DNA from: Gramella sp. AN32
GTDB taxonomy: Bacteria; Bacteroidota; Bacteroidia; Flavobacteriales; Flavobacteriaceae
Direction of reading: 5' to 3'
Length of the DNA stretch: 64,000 bases
Assembly: GCF_023718305.1 (NCBI RefSeq)
Contig: NZ_QEYO01000014.1
Span: 78,728 to 142,727 of the forward strand
In this document: piece by piece, positions 34,626 through 42,979 of the stretch
How the letters are laid out: each line of letters starts with the position of its first letter
Position numbering within the stretch: position 1 is the stretch's first letter
The notes under the pieces: generated by a model
Databases searched by the model: none
Told to the model about the DNA's origin: nothing
What the model saw: the letters and a program-made list of their open reading frames with translations, nothing else
Translations under genes and position numbers: made by a program

Positions 34626-37370
34626 ATGAGAAATTTTTACACTTCAAAAAAGGTAGGTATCGGCCTTTTAATGATTATGCTACCTTTTTTATTTCAGGCA
34701 CAGGAGTTGACATGGAAAGGAGCTGTAGATTCCAATTTCTGGAATGCTGGAAACTGGGCACCTGAAGATGACCCCGGTGCCAATTATACCCTACAAATTG
34801 GGGCTGGAACCCCCTATCAACCTGTTTTTACAGGAAATACAAATAGAAATAGGTTTAGCAGCGTAAATACCCTTGAAGGAGGAGAGTTAACGGTAGAGGG
34901 ATTATTAATGACCTGGGGCAGTGACCAGTTAAACGGCAATGTGATCGTGAACAAAGGCCGGGAACTCAATATAAGGTCCAGTGCATTTATTGGTAAAAAT
35001 GGTACAGGCCGTGTGGATATTCTTGGTGGGGCGCTTTACACCAAGCAGAACGTTTATTTAGGCTATGGGGAAGGCGGAAATGGAACGATTTATATAGAAG
35101 ACGGTATTCTGGAACCTGGGGAATGGTTTATTGTGGGCTCGGGAAAAGTTATCTTAAGAGGCTCGGCCCAGTTAAGGTTAAAAGGGGATATACAAACTGA
35201 GGTAGAAGCCTGGGTGCAGGAGGGGGTTATTGTTCCGGAAAGGAACTTTGACAAAATTTCCTGGACTTATAATGCCCAGGACGATAGGACAGTAGTTTCT
35301 ATTTATCAGGATCCGAATAGCTTATTGAAAGAATCACCAAATACTATCGTTCTTGAAAACGATTATGTACACGCAGAAATCGATAAGGATGACGCTCATA
35401 TTACTTCCTATTTATTAAAAGGGCGGGAGATGTCTAATGATATTTATTTTAGTATGGATGGGGGGTCAAATTATACCCAGCCTTCCGGTAGTATTTTTTC
35501 TGTAAAAGAGCTTTCCGATGATTTTGTGGATATATCTTTAAAAAGTTATTGGGAACCGGGCAAGAGGTCGCAAGCTGTAGATATAGATATCCATTATGTA
35601 TTGGAGCGTGACGGGCAAGGGGTGTATACCTACGCAATTTTGAGCCATCCTGAGAACTATCCCGCTACTGGATTTAGTGAATGGAGAATGGTCTGGAAAT
35701 TAGATCAGGACCAGGTAGAATACATTTGTGTAGATTCCTTAAGACATTGGGAAATGCCCAATTCATATGATTATGCCAATGCCACTTCCACGAGTATAGC
35801 AGAAATCATCAAAATAAATACTGGTGTAAGGGCCGGTAAATATGATAGTAAATACGATTATAATGTAGAATATTGGGATATTGGTACCTATGGCCATGCC
35901 AGCCAAAAGAATGATATAGGATCTTGGTTGGTGTTTGGTGGATATGATTATTTTAATGATGGGCCTACCAAGCAGGATTTGAGTGCTGCAACTGGGATTA
36001 TCCATGTGCATTTTGGAATGAACCACTACAACGGGAGTAGCACCTATCTGGAAGCTGGAGAAGAATGGAGCAAGATTTATGGACCTTACAAACTTTACCT
36101 TAATGATGGCAAGGGGAGTGTTGGGGCACTTTGGGATGATGCCAAAAGTCAGGCCGATGAAGAAAAAGCCAAATGGCCTTATGATTGGTTGACAAATACC
36201 CCGGAATACCCAATGGCCGCAGGCAGGGGCACGGTGAGTGGTGTTTTTTCCATCAACGACCCTTATAAGCCTGATGTTACAGGTGGCGGTGCCATGATTG
36301 GGTTAGCACAGCATGAGCCAGGGGGCAACTGGCAGTTTGAATCCAAAAATTATCAATACTGGGTGAAAGCAGATGCCTCTGGAAAGTTTGAAATTCCCGA
36401 TGTAAGACCTGGTAATTATACACTATATGCTTTTTCTGAAGGAGCTGTTAGGGAGTATAAATTGGAAAATGTACAGGTTTCTGCAGCACAAACCACAAAT
36501 CTGGGAGGGGTTACCTGGAACATCCCACGGGAAAAAGGATCTTTAATTTGGGAAATAGGGATCCCCGATCGAACAGCTGAAGAGTTTTTCCATGGTAAGG
36601 AATATTTTCAGGGATTTCTTTGGGAAACCTTTTCAGATGATTTTTCAAATCCATTGGAATATACCATAGATGAAAGTGACTGGTCAAAAGATTGGAATTA
36701 TGCCCATAATGGTTACAAACAAGGTGATAGCTGGGATACCTGGAAATGGAATGTGAATTTTGATGTAAAAGGAGCCATGGCCGATGAAGAGGCTACTTTG
36801 ACCATAGCTTTTGCAGGCGCCCACTATGCCAGGATGGAAGTATTCATAAATAATGAGGAAACTTTTGTAGAGCGTTTTTACCCAAGTCATGATCGTGGAA
36901 ATGCCCTTCTTCGGGAGGGGATACATGCGAAATATAGTGTGTATGAAGTTAAATTCCCGTCTTCCCTTTTAAAAAAGAAGGGCAATACCATAAGCCTTGC
37001 ACAGGGGCGCAGTGAAGGAGGCGCAGATCATGTCATGTATGATTATCTAAGTTTGGAAATCCCCATGATATCGAGTAATTATGATACCCCCAACAATGCC
37101 ATGGATACACCGGCAAGGGAAAAACTAACAAAAATTTCACCCAATCCCTCCAATGGTTTATTTACCATAGAATTTGGGAGAAACCTTACCAATGGGGCTA
37201 TCATAGAAATTTTTAATAGCAATGGAACATTAGTACATTCTGTTGAGACCGGAATGAATTTCAAAGGAAACACTTTTAGCGTCGATTGTACTAAGTTCAT
37301 TCCCGGAGTTTATTTTGTAAGGGTAAGAACTGACAGAGCACCTGAGGTTCATAGAGTGATCCTTCGTTAA
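34626..37370 (+). CDS. PL4-type rhamnogalacturonan lyase with N-terminal beta-rich module and T9SS sorting domain
   Basis: 914 residues from the ATG at 34626 (signal peptide MRNFYTSKK...LFQAQ). Residues ~22-225 are a repetitive glycine-rich beta region (LTWKGAVDSNFWNAGNW, GRVDILGGALYTKQNVYLGYG) that is not part of standard PL4. Residues ~230-520 match the PL4 catalytic sandwich (HAEIDKDDAHITSYLLKGREMSNDIY, VRAGKYDSKYDYNVEYWDIG with candidate catalytic Lys and a nearby His). A fibronectin-like domain (~530-640, GRGTVSGVFSINDP...GNYTLYAFSEGAVREY) and a CBM-like domain (~645-830) follow. The last ~75 residues (KISPNPSNGLFTIEF...GVYFVRV) are a type A T9SS sorting domain, so the enzyme is exported to the cell surface. 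It starts RG-I depolymerisation. Confidence 0.85.
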   Translation: MRNFYTSKKVGIGLLMIMLPFLFQAQELTWKGAVDSNFWNAGNWAPEDDPGANYTLQIGAGTPYQPVFTGNTNRNRFSSVNTLEGGELTVEGLLMTWGSDQLNGNVIVNKGRELNIRSSAFIGKNGTGRVDILGGALYTKQNVYLGYGEGGNGTIYIEDGILEPGEWFIVGSGKVILRGSAQLRLKGDIQTEVEAWVQEGVIVPERNFDKISWTYNAQDDRTVVSIYQDPNSLLKESPNTIVLENDYVHAEIDKDDAHITSYLLKGREMSNDIYFSMDGGSNYTQPSGSIFSVKELSDDFVDISLKSYWEPGKRSQAVDIDIHYVLERDGQGVYTYAILSHPENYPATGFSEWRMVWKLDQDQVEYICVDSLRHWEMPNSYDYANATSTSIAEIIKINTGVRAGKYDSKYDYNVEYWDIGTYGHASQKNDIGSWLVFGGYDYFNDGPTKQDLSAATGIIHVHFGMNHYNGSSTYLEAGEEWSKIYGPYKLYLNDGKGSVGALWDDAKSQADEEKAKWPYDWLTNTPEYPMAAGRGTVSGVFSINDPYKPDVTGGGAMIGLAQHEPGGNWQFESKNYQYWVKADASGKFEIPDVRPGNYTLYAFSEGAVREYKLENVQVSAAQTTNLGGVTWNIPREKGSLIWEIGIPDRTAEEFFHGKEYFQGFLWETFSDDFSNPLEYTIDESDWSKDWNYAHNGYKQGDSWDTWKWNVNFDVKGAMADEEATLTIAFAGAHYARMEVFINNEETFVERFYPSHDRGNALLREGIHAKYSVYEVKFPSSLLKKKGNTISLAQGRSEGGADHVMYDYLSLEIPMISSNYDTPNNAMDTPAREKLTKISPNPSNGLFTIEFGRNLTNGAIIEIFNSNGTLVHSVETGMNFKGNTFSVDCTKFIPGVYFVRVRTDRAPEVHRVILR

Positions 37371-37474
37371 TTTTAAATAAATAAAATAAACTGGAAGTTC
37401 TATAAAAAATAAGACATTGTTTCAACAGTATATAGTCGTTTTCGCATTTTTTTATATAATTAAAAAGTATAAAG

Positions 37475-40057
37475 ATGAATCTTTCACTAAGGATCTTAAA
37501 ATCACTATTTTATATTATAGTAATGTTTGCCGTTCACTCTTGCTTTAGTCAGACTTATAACGAAAAACCTTCTAAACGAATTGATCATCCACATGAAACA
37601 GGCTGGCTTTTCAGCATCGCTTCAAAAGGACAAAACCTTCAACCGGTTAAAAGATGGAGGAGTGATATTTACGATTATACGGATGCTAAACAGGGAGATT
37701 TCAGTATCCACTATACTATAAGAAATGATATTTATACTGGAGTTATCGGTTTTACACCAGGCCAGTTTTTAAAGAATTGGGGGATAACACCACAGCATCA
37801 ATTAAAAATGTGGTTAAAAATTAATGGAGAATCAGCCCCCCACGAATTATTAATTCTTCTGGTAGACTCACTGGGCAATCGTGGGATAGCTCGTATTGAT
37901 AACTTAACCAGTCAAAAATGGCAGGAAATAGACATTCCTTTAAACACGCTGAAAGCTTCTAAAAGTTTCAATTGGGAACAGGTGAGTGCTATACAACTTG
38001 AAGGTGAATTTAAACCCGGCTTACAAATCTGGTTTGATGATGTGAGATTCTCATCGGGAAATAGGGGGCCTACTATTGGAATAACAGATAAACCACTTGA
38101 GCAAAGAATTGGGGAAGCTAAAGCCACGCGTGAGCAACGTGTAAAACAGGCATTCGAGCTAGCCAAAACAGAGGGATCAGAGAATAAACTGAATAAACAT
38201 TTTGCTAAACTATGGATGGGAGAAGATTTGAAAGAAGTTAATCGCTCTCTTCAAGAAATATTAACAACTGAAAATCCGCAGGTACAAAGACAGTATTCAA
38301 TTCACGATGACTGGAGTTTATCCCTAAAATCTATGCTAATTCGTATGTACTTTAATTTCAGTTCAAAAAGCAAGGTTTATCCAGGAAGGCTAGAGAAAGA
38401 GACCGAAGAAGCCTTACTTATATTGTTATGGGAGAAAATGGTAAATATCAACGATATCCATCTGGCAAGAAAAAGTACATGGTGGCTTATAGGAAGCGAA
38501 AATCATGATATTAATTCAAAAGTGGCAGCTCTGCTAACCTCTCAGATATTTATGAATGAACCTAAATATGCTCAGCGCATTTATCCCGATAAAGGAAAAG
38601 GTGGAGGGAGTAGTTACTGGTTTCACCAGATGTATGCAAATTCAACAAATAAGGGTCCAGAGGGCAATGCTGACTGGGCAGATGGAAAAGAGTATACAGC
38701 CGCAGATCATTATAATGAATGGCTGAAATTCTGGAATGAATATATTACAGAAAGAGCACGAAAAGGATTCTTTCTTGAGGTTGCCTCTCCAAAATACATG
38801 AAGCATACAATCCCATTCCTAATGAATATTTATGATTTCAGTAATAACGAAACTCTGAAGAAACGAATGGGCATGTTTCTGGATTTAATATGGGCCGAAT
38901 GGACACAGGATCAATTAGGTGCTGTTCGAGGGGGAGCTAAAACCCGTTGGGGTTCTAACGGGTTCCCGCCCATGTGGGAGGCATCACGATTTTACCTGGG
39001 AGGTCCGGCTGATGCTACAGAGGAATGGTATGCTCAAGTCCAGAGTAATTATGATTGGCCGGAAATTGTATGGCGATTGGCTTTGGATCAAAAAGGAAAA
39101 GGTGAATATGCTTATAGCTCCCGAAAACCAGGGGAAGAACAACCAGAATTACAGCCTAGACCAGATGGTTTGGAAAGAACAATGACTATTGATACTGAAG
39201 CGAGGTTTCATAGATATAGCTGGGTAACCCCAGATTATATTCTGGGAACACAGATGGACCATCCTTTAGCTCTTGAGAGTCATTTAAGTGCCCAAAATAG
39301 ATGGCAGGGAATATCGTTTGCTTCCGATTTTCAAGCTTTTATTTCACCTGTAGGTTTGGATAGTTCTGATCCTTTAAAATGGGAGAGGACAGATGCTTTT
39401 TATAGAAGCGTGCAGTCTGAAAATATTCTTATTACCCAGCAGAACAGGAGATGGATGCAACAGCAGCCTAGCTGGTATCCTTCAAAAGATATTTACGAAA
39501 GGGAATTTGGAGTTTGGTTCCACGGAAATTTCGATAAAATTAAAGAGCGTAAAGGATGGATTTTTGTAAAGGAAGGTAATGCTTACGTTGCATTAAAGGT
39601 TTTAATGGGAGAATATGAATTTAATCCGAAAACCTGGGGAGGAACGGGTAGGGATAGTCTTTCGTCATTAATCAGGGAAGATACCTACGAATGGGATCCG
39701 GAAAAGGACTTTATCAAATTTAAGGACAGGTACAGTCCTGTAATTATGGAATCAGGAACAAAAAGTGAATTTCCGAATATGGATGCTTTTGAAGCATATA
39801 TTTTACAAAAGCATTTAGAATTAAGAAAAACAGTTGCTCCTGGCTGGTATATCTTAATATATGGCGAAGGAACAAAGGAATCTCCGAAATTCTATTTTAA
39901 TGCGGCTAATAACGAAATACCTAAAGTAAACGAAAAATATATTGATTATGCCCCCTCAACAACGTTTATGAGTCCTTTTTTAAAAAGCATTTATAAAAGT
40001 GGCGTGATAAAAATATCTGTTGATGGTATGGAGGAGACCTGGGATTTTAGCTTTTGA
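37475..40057 (+). CDS. Secreted protein of unknown family, possible (alpha/alpha)-toroid lyase or hydrolase
   Basis: 860 residues. The signal peptide could be a lipoprotein type (VHSC, Cys23) or Sec type cleaved after CFSQ. Residues ~30-200 look like a carbohydrate-binding sandwich ending PGLQIWFDDVRFSS. Residues ~205-560 are helix-rich with conserved-looking aromatic motifs (NDIHLARKSTWWLIGSENHD, SSYWFHQMYANS, KTRWGSNGFPPMWEASRFY). Residues ~575-860 are beta-rich (DTEARFHRYSWVTPDYILGTQMDH). This order, toroid then sandwich, is shared by several polysaccharide lyase families, but I do not recognise a specific family. A rhamnose-glucuronate lyase or other RG-I enzyme is possible given the PL4 upstream and the GH115 beside it; this is conjecture. 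Confidence 0.6.
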   Translation: MNLSLRILKSLFYIIVMFAVHSCFSQTYNEKPSKRIDHPHETGWLFSIASKGQNLQPVKRWRSDIYDYTDAKQGDFSIHYTIRNDIYTGVIGFTPGQFLKNWGITPQHQLKMWLKINGESAPHELLILLVDSLGNRGIARIDNLTSQKWQEIDIPLNTLKASKSFNWEQVSAIQLEGEFKPGLQIWFDDVRFSSGNRGPTIGITDKPLEQRIGEAKATREQRVKQAFELAKTEGSENKLNKHFAKLWMGEDLKEVNRSLQEILTTENPQVQRQYSIHDDWSLSLKSMLIRMYFNFSSKSKVYPGRLEKETEEALLILLWEKMVNINDIHLARKSTWWLIGSENHDINSKVAALLTSQIFMNEPKYAQRIYPDKGKGGGSSYWFHQMYANSTNKGPEGNADWADGKEYTAADHYNEWLKFWNEYITERARKGFFLEVASPKYMKHTIPFLMNIYDFSNNETLKKRMGMFLDLIWAEWTQDQLGAVRGGAKTRWGSNGFPPMWEASRFYLGGPADATEEWYAQVQSNYDWPEIVWRLALDQKGKGEYAYSSRKPGEEQPELQPRPDGLERTMTIDTEARFHRYSWVTPDYILGTQMDHPLALESHLSAQNRWQGISFASDFQAFISPVGLDSSDPLKWERTDAFYRSVQSENILITQQNRRWMQQQPSWYPSKDIYEREFGVWFHGNFDKIKERKGWIFVKEGNAYVALKVLMGEYEFNPKTWGGTGRDSLSSLIREDTYEWDPEKDFIKFKDRYSPVIMESGTKSEFPNMDAFEAYILQKHLELRKTVAPGWYILIYGEGTKESPKFYFNAANNEIPKVNEKYIDYAPSTTFMSPFLKSIYKSGVIKISVDGMEETWDFSF

Positions 40058-40111
40058 AAGCTTTATTCCTATAATTTTTACTAAATATGAGGAACCAAAA
40101 GATACCCAATA

Positions 40112-42979
40112 TTATAATTTGGTCTCTGGTAGCAAACTATAAGGCAACGATAAACTCTTAGTTTTTAGATAAATAAAATCAAGCGCTACACCCTGATCAA
40201 TCATATAAATTTTTAAGGTCTGCTTTCCTTTTTTTACATTTACCGTAAGTTCTTTACGGGCCAGATTTCTTAAAACATTTTGTTTCCATTCCTCGCTTCT
40301 TCCGTAAGTTTTGAAATCAATGATTTGGATAGGATTGTCATTCCACTGAATGCCTATGCGCACGCTATGATTATTCGTTAATGGATGGGTAGGTAAGGCA
40401 TTGAGCACAAGCTTTGCTGAATTTACAGCATTTTCAGTATGAATTTCATATTCAAGATAGGGAGCCTGGCATGCAAGCTGCATAGTATCAATAGGCTCTC
40501 CAACAAAAGGGAAAGCCTGCATTAAGGAGTTTGAATATCCCAAACCGGAAATTTTTTTCCATCTGAAAATTTCTGAATCATGTTTTGTGGTAAAATTTTC
40601 TGCGTAAATTGAAACCACATTATTTTTTTCTATGAATATGTTCTTTTCAGAAGGTTTTAAATCATAGGAAACGACTTTTAATGTCAAAGAAAGCTTTTGG
40701 TTATTTAAATTTAAATCGATTGATGAGTCTTCAGGATTTCCAGCATTATTCCATTTCTTCCAATTAACTTTAATATCAATTCTTTCCGAAGCTTGAGAAG
40801 GAACCAATGTTCCCGCTGTTTTATTTGTCTCTATCCATTCTGGTTTTTTTATTGACCAATTAGCTTCTTTTTCACTCCTAAGATAAATATCGAAAAAATG
40901 AGAAATAGTATCATTTTTATAAAAGGAAGGAATCTCTATGCCACCATCTTTTTGATTTTCTACAGCGATTGAGGCTAAGGGAGTATTATAGTTTTTATTT
41001 AAATCTATTTCGGGATTCTTATAAACCGGTAGTCTCCTGGGCATCATATCGATAATTCCATTCCATTTCCCGTTTAATATTTTTGTATTATATTTTTCAG
41101 TAAGCGCGACAATACTATCATAAGAATTAGAGGAAAACTGGCTAAATTTCTTCGAATTTAAACGATTTTGGCCACTATACTTAATCGCGAGATCACGATA
41201 GAGAAATTTTTTATTCATGAATGCTGCTCCTTTTACGGGATATTCTACCAGTTCAAAATAAGCGTCTTTTAAATTACTATCTATTGTCGAGCCAATTGAT
41301 TGTGCTTTTTCTGCAAGTTTACTATATTCATCCATGCGAGTGTTAACCTCATCTCCCCAAGAAAAAGGGGTATATGCCGTAGTATTAATTTTTGTAGTGG
41401 GCTCTGTCTGGCTCCAGCCCATAAATTCAGGTTTTCGTTCATATGCCAGATTGAAATATTTTAGTTTTAAATCAGCGATCTCTTTTCCCGACGATTTTCC
41501 AAATATTGAAGTGTAAAAATCTTGCATATGCTCAGTTACATAACTCGGATCTTCAAAATCGGAGGTGTTATATGCCATATCCATAAAAAGTTGAATATTG
41601 TATTCTGCAGGTTTAATATCTCCAACATTTAGAATCCAGATCTTTTTACTTTTAGTATGAAAGGCTTTCATCATTTCTTCCCTAATCAGGCCCGGATGTG
41701 TTGAACTCAGCCAGAGATAATCATGAGGACGACCCCAATAGGAAGCATGATAATAAACACCCCCGCCCCCAGATCTTTGGCGTTCTGCGGCATTACTTAA
41801 TCTTCTAATATATCCGTAATTATCATCTGTCCAGATAATGGTGATATCTTCAGGTAGTTCCATTCCCGAATCATAAAGTTCCAGTACTTCTTTATAAACC
41901 GTAAATGCCTGAGGGATCTCTGTAATATACTCCTGATGATACTTTTTTAGCAAATTTCTTTGGTTTTTGATTACATTGGAAAGTACTTCAGCGGCTTCTT
42001 CCGTGCTTTCCACACCTTCCATTCCGCTGTCATGTATTCCGCGCATTCCAACAGTATATAACGCATCCAGGTTTGAGGTTTCTTTTACTCGTTCTTCCCA
42101 GTAATTATTGACATTTTCTTTATTGGAGATATAATTAAAAGAGCCTAAAGAATCCTTGTTCCATTCATCTACATTATTCCTCAACATAGGTTCGGCATGT
42201 GAACTGCCAACGACTATATGATACTTCTCGGCCATTTCGGCATTTCCAGGATAATAAAAAAATGCTTTTGTACTGGGATGCATGGCCGGCCAGATGGTGT
42301 TGGCCTTTAAACGTAACAATAATTCGAAAATTTTGGCATAGGTCTTAGGGCCTATGTCCCCTGTTTCCGGTTCAAAAGTTTTGGCCGCCCAGGGCTGTAA
42401 GCCCCAGTCTTCATCGTTCAGAAAAATTCCGCGGTATTCCACAGCGGGTTCTTCGGAATAAAAATCGGGCACATCTATGGTAATTTCTTTTTTCTTTTCT
42501 ACAGGCACATCAGCCCACCAGTACCAGGGGGAAACCCCTAAGTTTTTTGAAAGCTCAAATATGCCAAAGGCTGTTCCGCGGGGATCTGTTCCGGCAATGA
42601 TAAAGGTTTTTTTGCCATTGGAAGAAGGGTTTTTAATAATCTTGTATAAGTAGCTTTCCTTCTGGGATTTAAATTTTTCAGGAATTTTACTGAGATCGAT
42701 AAACTCAGAAATAACCGGTGAAGAAATATTTCCAATAATAATTAAATCACCTTTGGCATCTTTCTTTTCGGTAATAACTTTAGGATGGCTGCCTGTGATC
42801 TTCTTGATATCCTCAGCAAGTAAATAGGCGGTTAAAGAATCGAGAGAACTTCCGGTTTTGTCATAAAGAATTGAAGAAGCTTTATTATTGCTTGAAATCT
42901 GAAACGTCTTTAAAATATCCTGACTCTGAACATTATTTAAATAAAAAAGAAGGAATAATATAAAGAAGATTTTATTCAT
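40112..42979 (-). CDS. GH115 alpha-glucuronidase
   Basis: 955 residues from the ATG at 42979 (signal peptide ending NVQSQ); the further upstream in-frame TTG is unlikely. GH115 is recognised from the N-terminal domain (DLIIIGN, AGTDPRGTAFGIFELSKNLGVSPWYWWADV), the core GIFLNDEDWGLQPWAAKTFEP, LRLKANTIWPAMHPSTKAFFYYPGNAEMAEKY, VVGSSHAEPML, VGMRGIHDSGMEG and IIWTDDNYGYIRRLS, and a C-terminal accessory domain. GH115 removes (4-O-methyl-)glucuronic acid from polysaccharides, here probably from galactan or arabinogalactan side chains of RG-I. The start overlaps the stop of the GH2 gene by 8 bases (ATGAATAA), so translation is coupled. It is last in the 53227-40112 operon and converges on the gene at 37475. 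Confidence 0.92.
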   Translation of the reverse strand: MNKIFFILFLLFYLNNVQSQDILKTFQISSNNKASSILYDKTGSSLDSLTAYLLAEDIKKITGSHPKVITEKKDAKGDLIIIGNISSPVISEFIDLSKIPEKFKSQKESYLYKIIKNPSSNGKKTFIIAGTDPRGTAFGIFELSKNLGVSPWYWWADVPVEKKKEITIDVPDFYSEEPAVEYRGIFLNDEDWGLQPWAAKTFEPETGDIGPKTYAKIFELLLRLKANTIWPAMHPSTKAFFYYPGNAEMAEKYHIVVGSSHAEPMLRNNVDEWNKDSLGSFNYISNKENVNNYWEERVKETSNLDALYTVGMRGIHDSGMEGVESTEEAAEVLSNVIKNQRNLLKKYHQEYITEIPQAFTVYKEVLELYDSGMELPEDITIIWTDDNYGYIRRLSNAAERQRSGGGGVYYHASYWGRPHDYLWLSSTHPGLIREEMMKAFHTKSKKIWILNVGDIKPAEYNIQLFMDMAYNTSDFEDPSYVTEHMQDFYTSIFGKSSGKEIADLKLKYFNLAYERKPEFMGWSQTEPTTKINTTAYTPFSWGDEVNTRMDEYSKLAEKAQSIGSTIDSNLKDAYFELVEYPVKGAAFMNKKFLYRDLAIKYSGQNRLNSKKFSQFSSNSYDSIVALTEKYNTKILNGKWNGIIDMMPRRLPVYKNPEIDLNKNYNTPLASIAVENQKDGGIEIPSFYKNDTISHFFDIYLRSEKEANWSIKKPEWIETNKTAGTLVPSQASERIDIKVNWKKWNNAGNPEDSSIDLNLNNQKLSLTLKVVSYDLKPSEKNIFIEKNNVVSIYAENFTTKHDSEIFRWKKISGLGYSNSLMQAFPFVGEPIDTMQLACQAPYLEYEIHTENAVNSAKLVLNALPTHPLTNNHSVRIGIQWNDNPIQIIDFKTYGRSEEWKQNVLRNLARKELTVNVKKGKQTLKIYMIDQGVALDFIYLKTKSLSLPYSLLPETKL

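Noticed and set aside
37420..37440. CAG-like stretch (CAACAGTATATAGTCG) before the 860-aa protein.
   Set aside because: Lacks the CRGGAYR core and the spacing; the gene is more likely read through from the PL4 operon.
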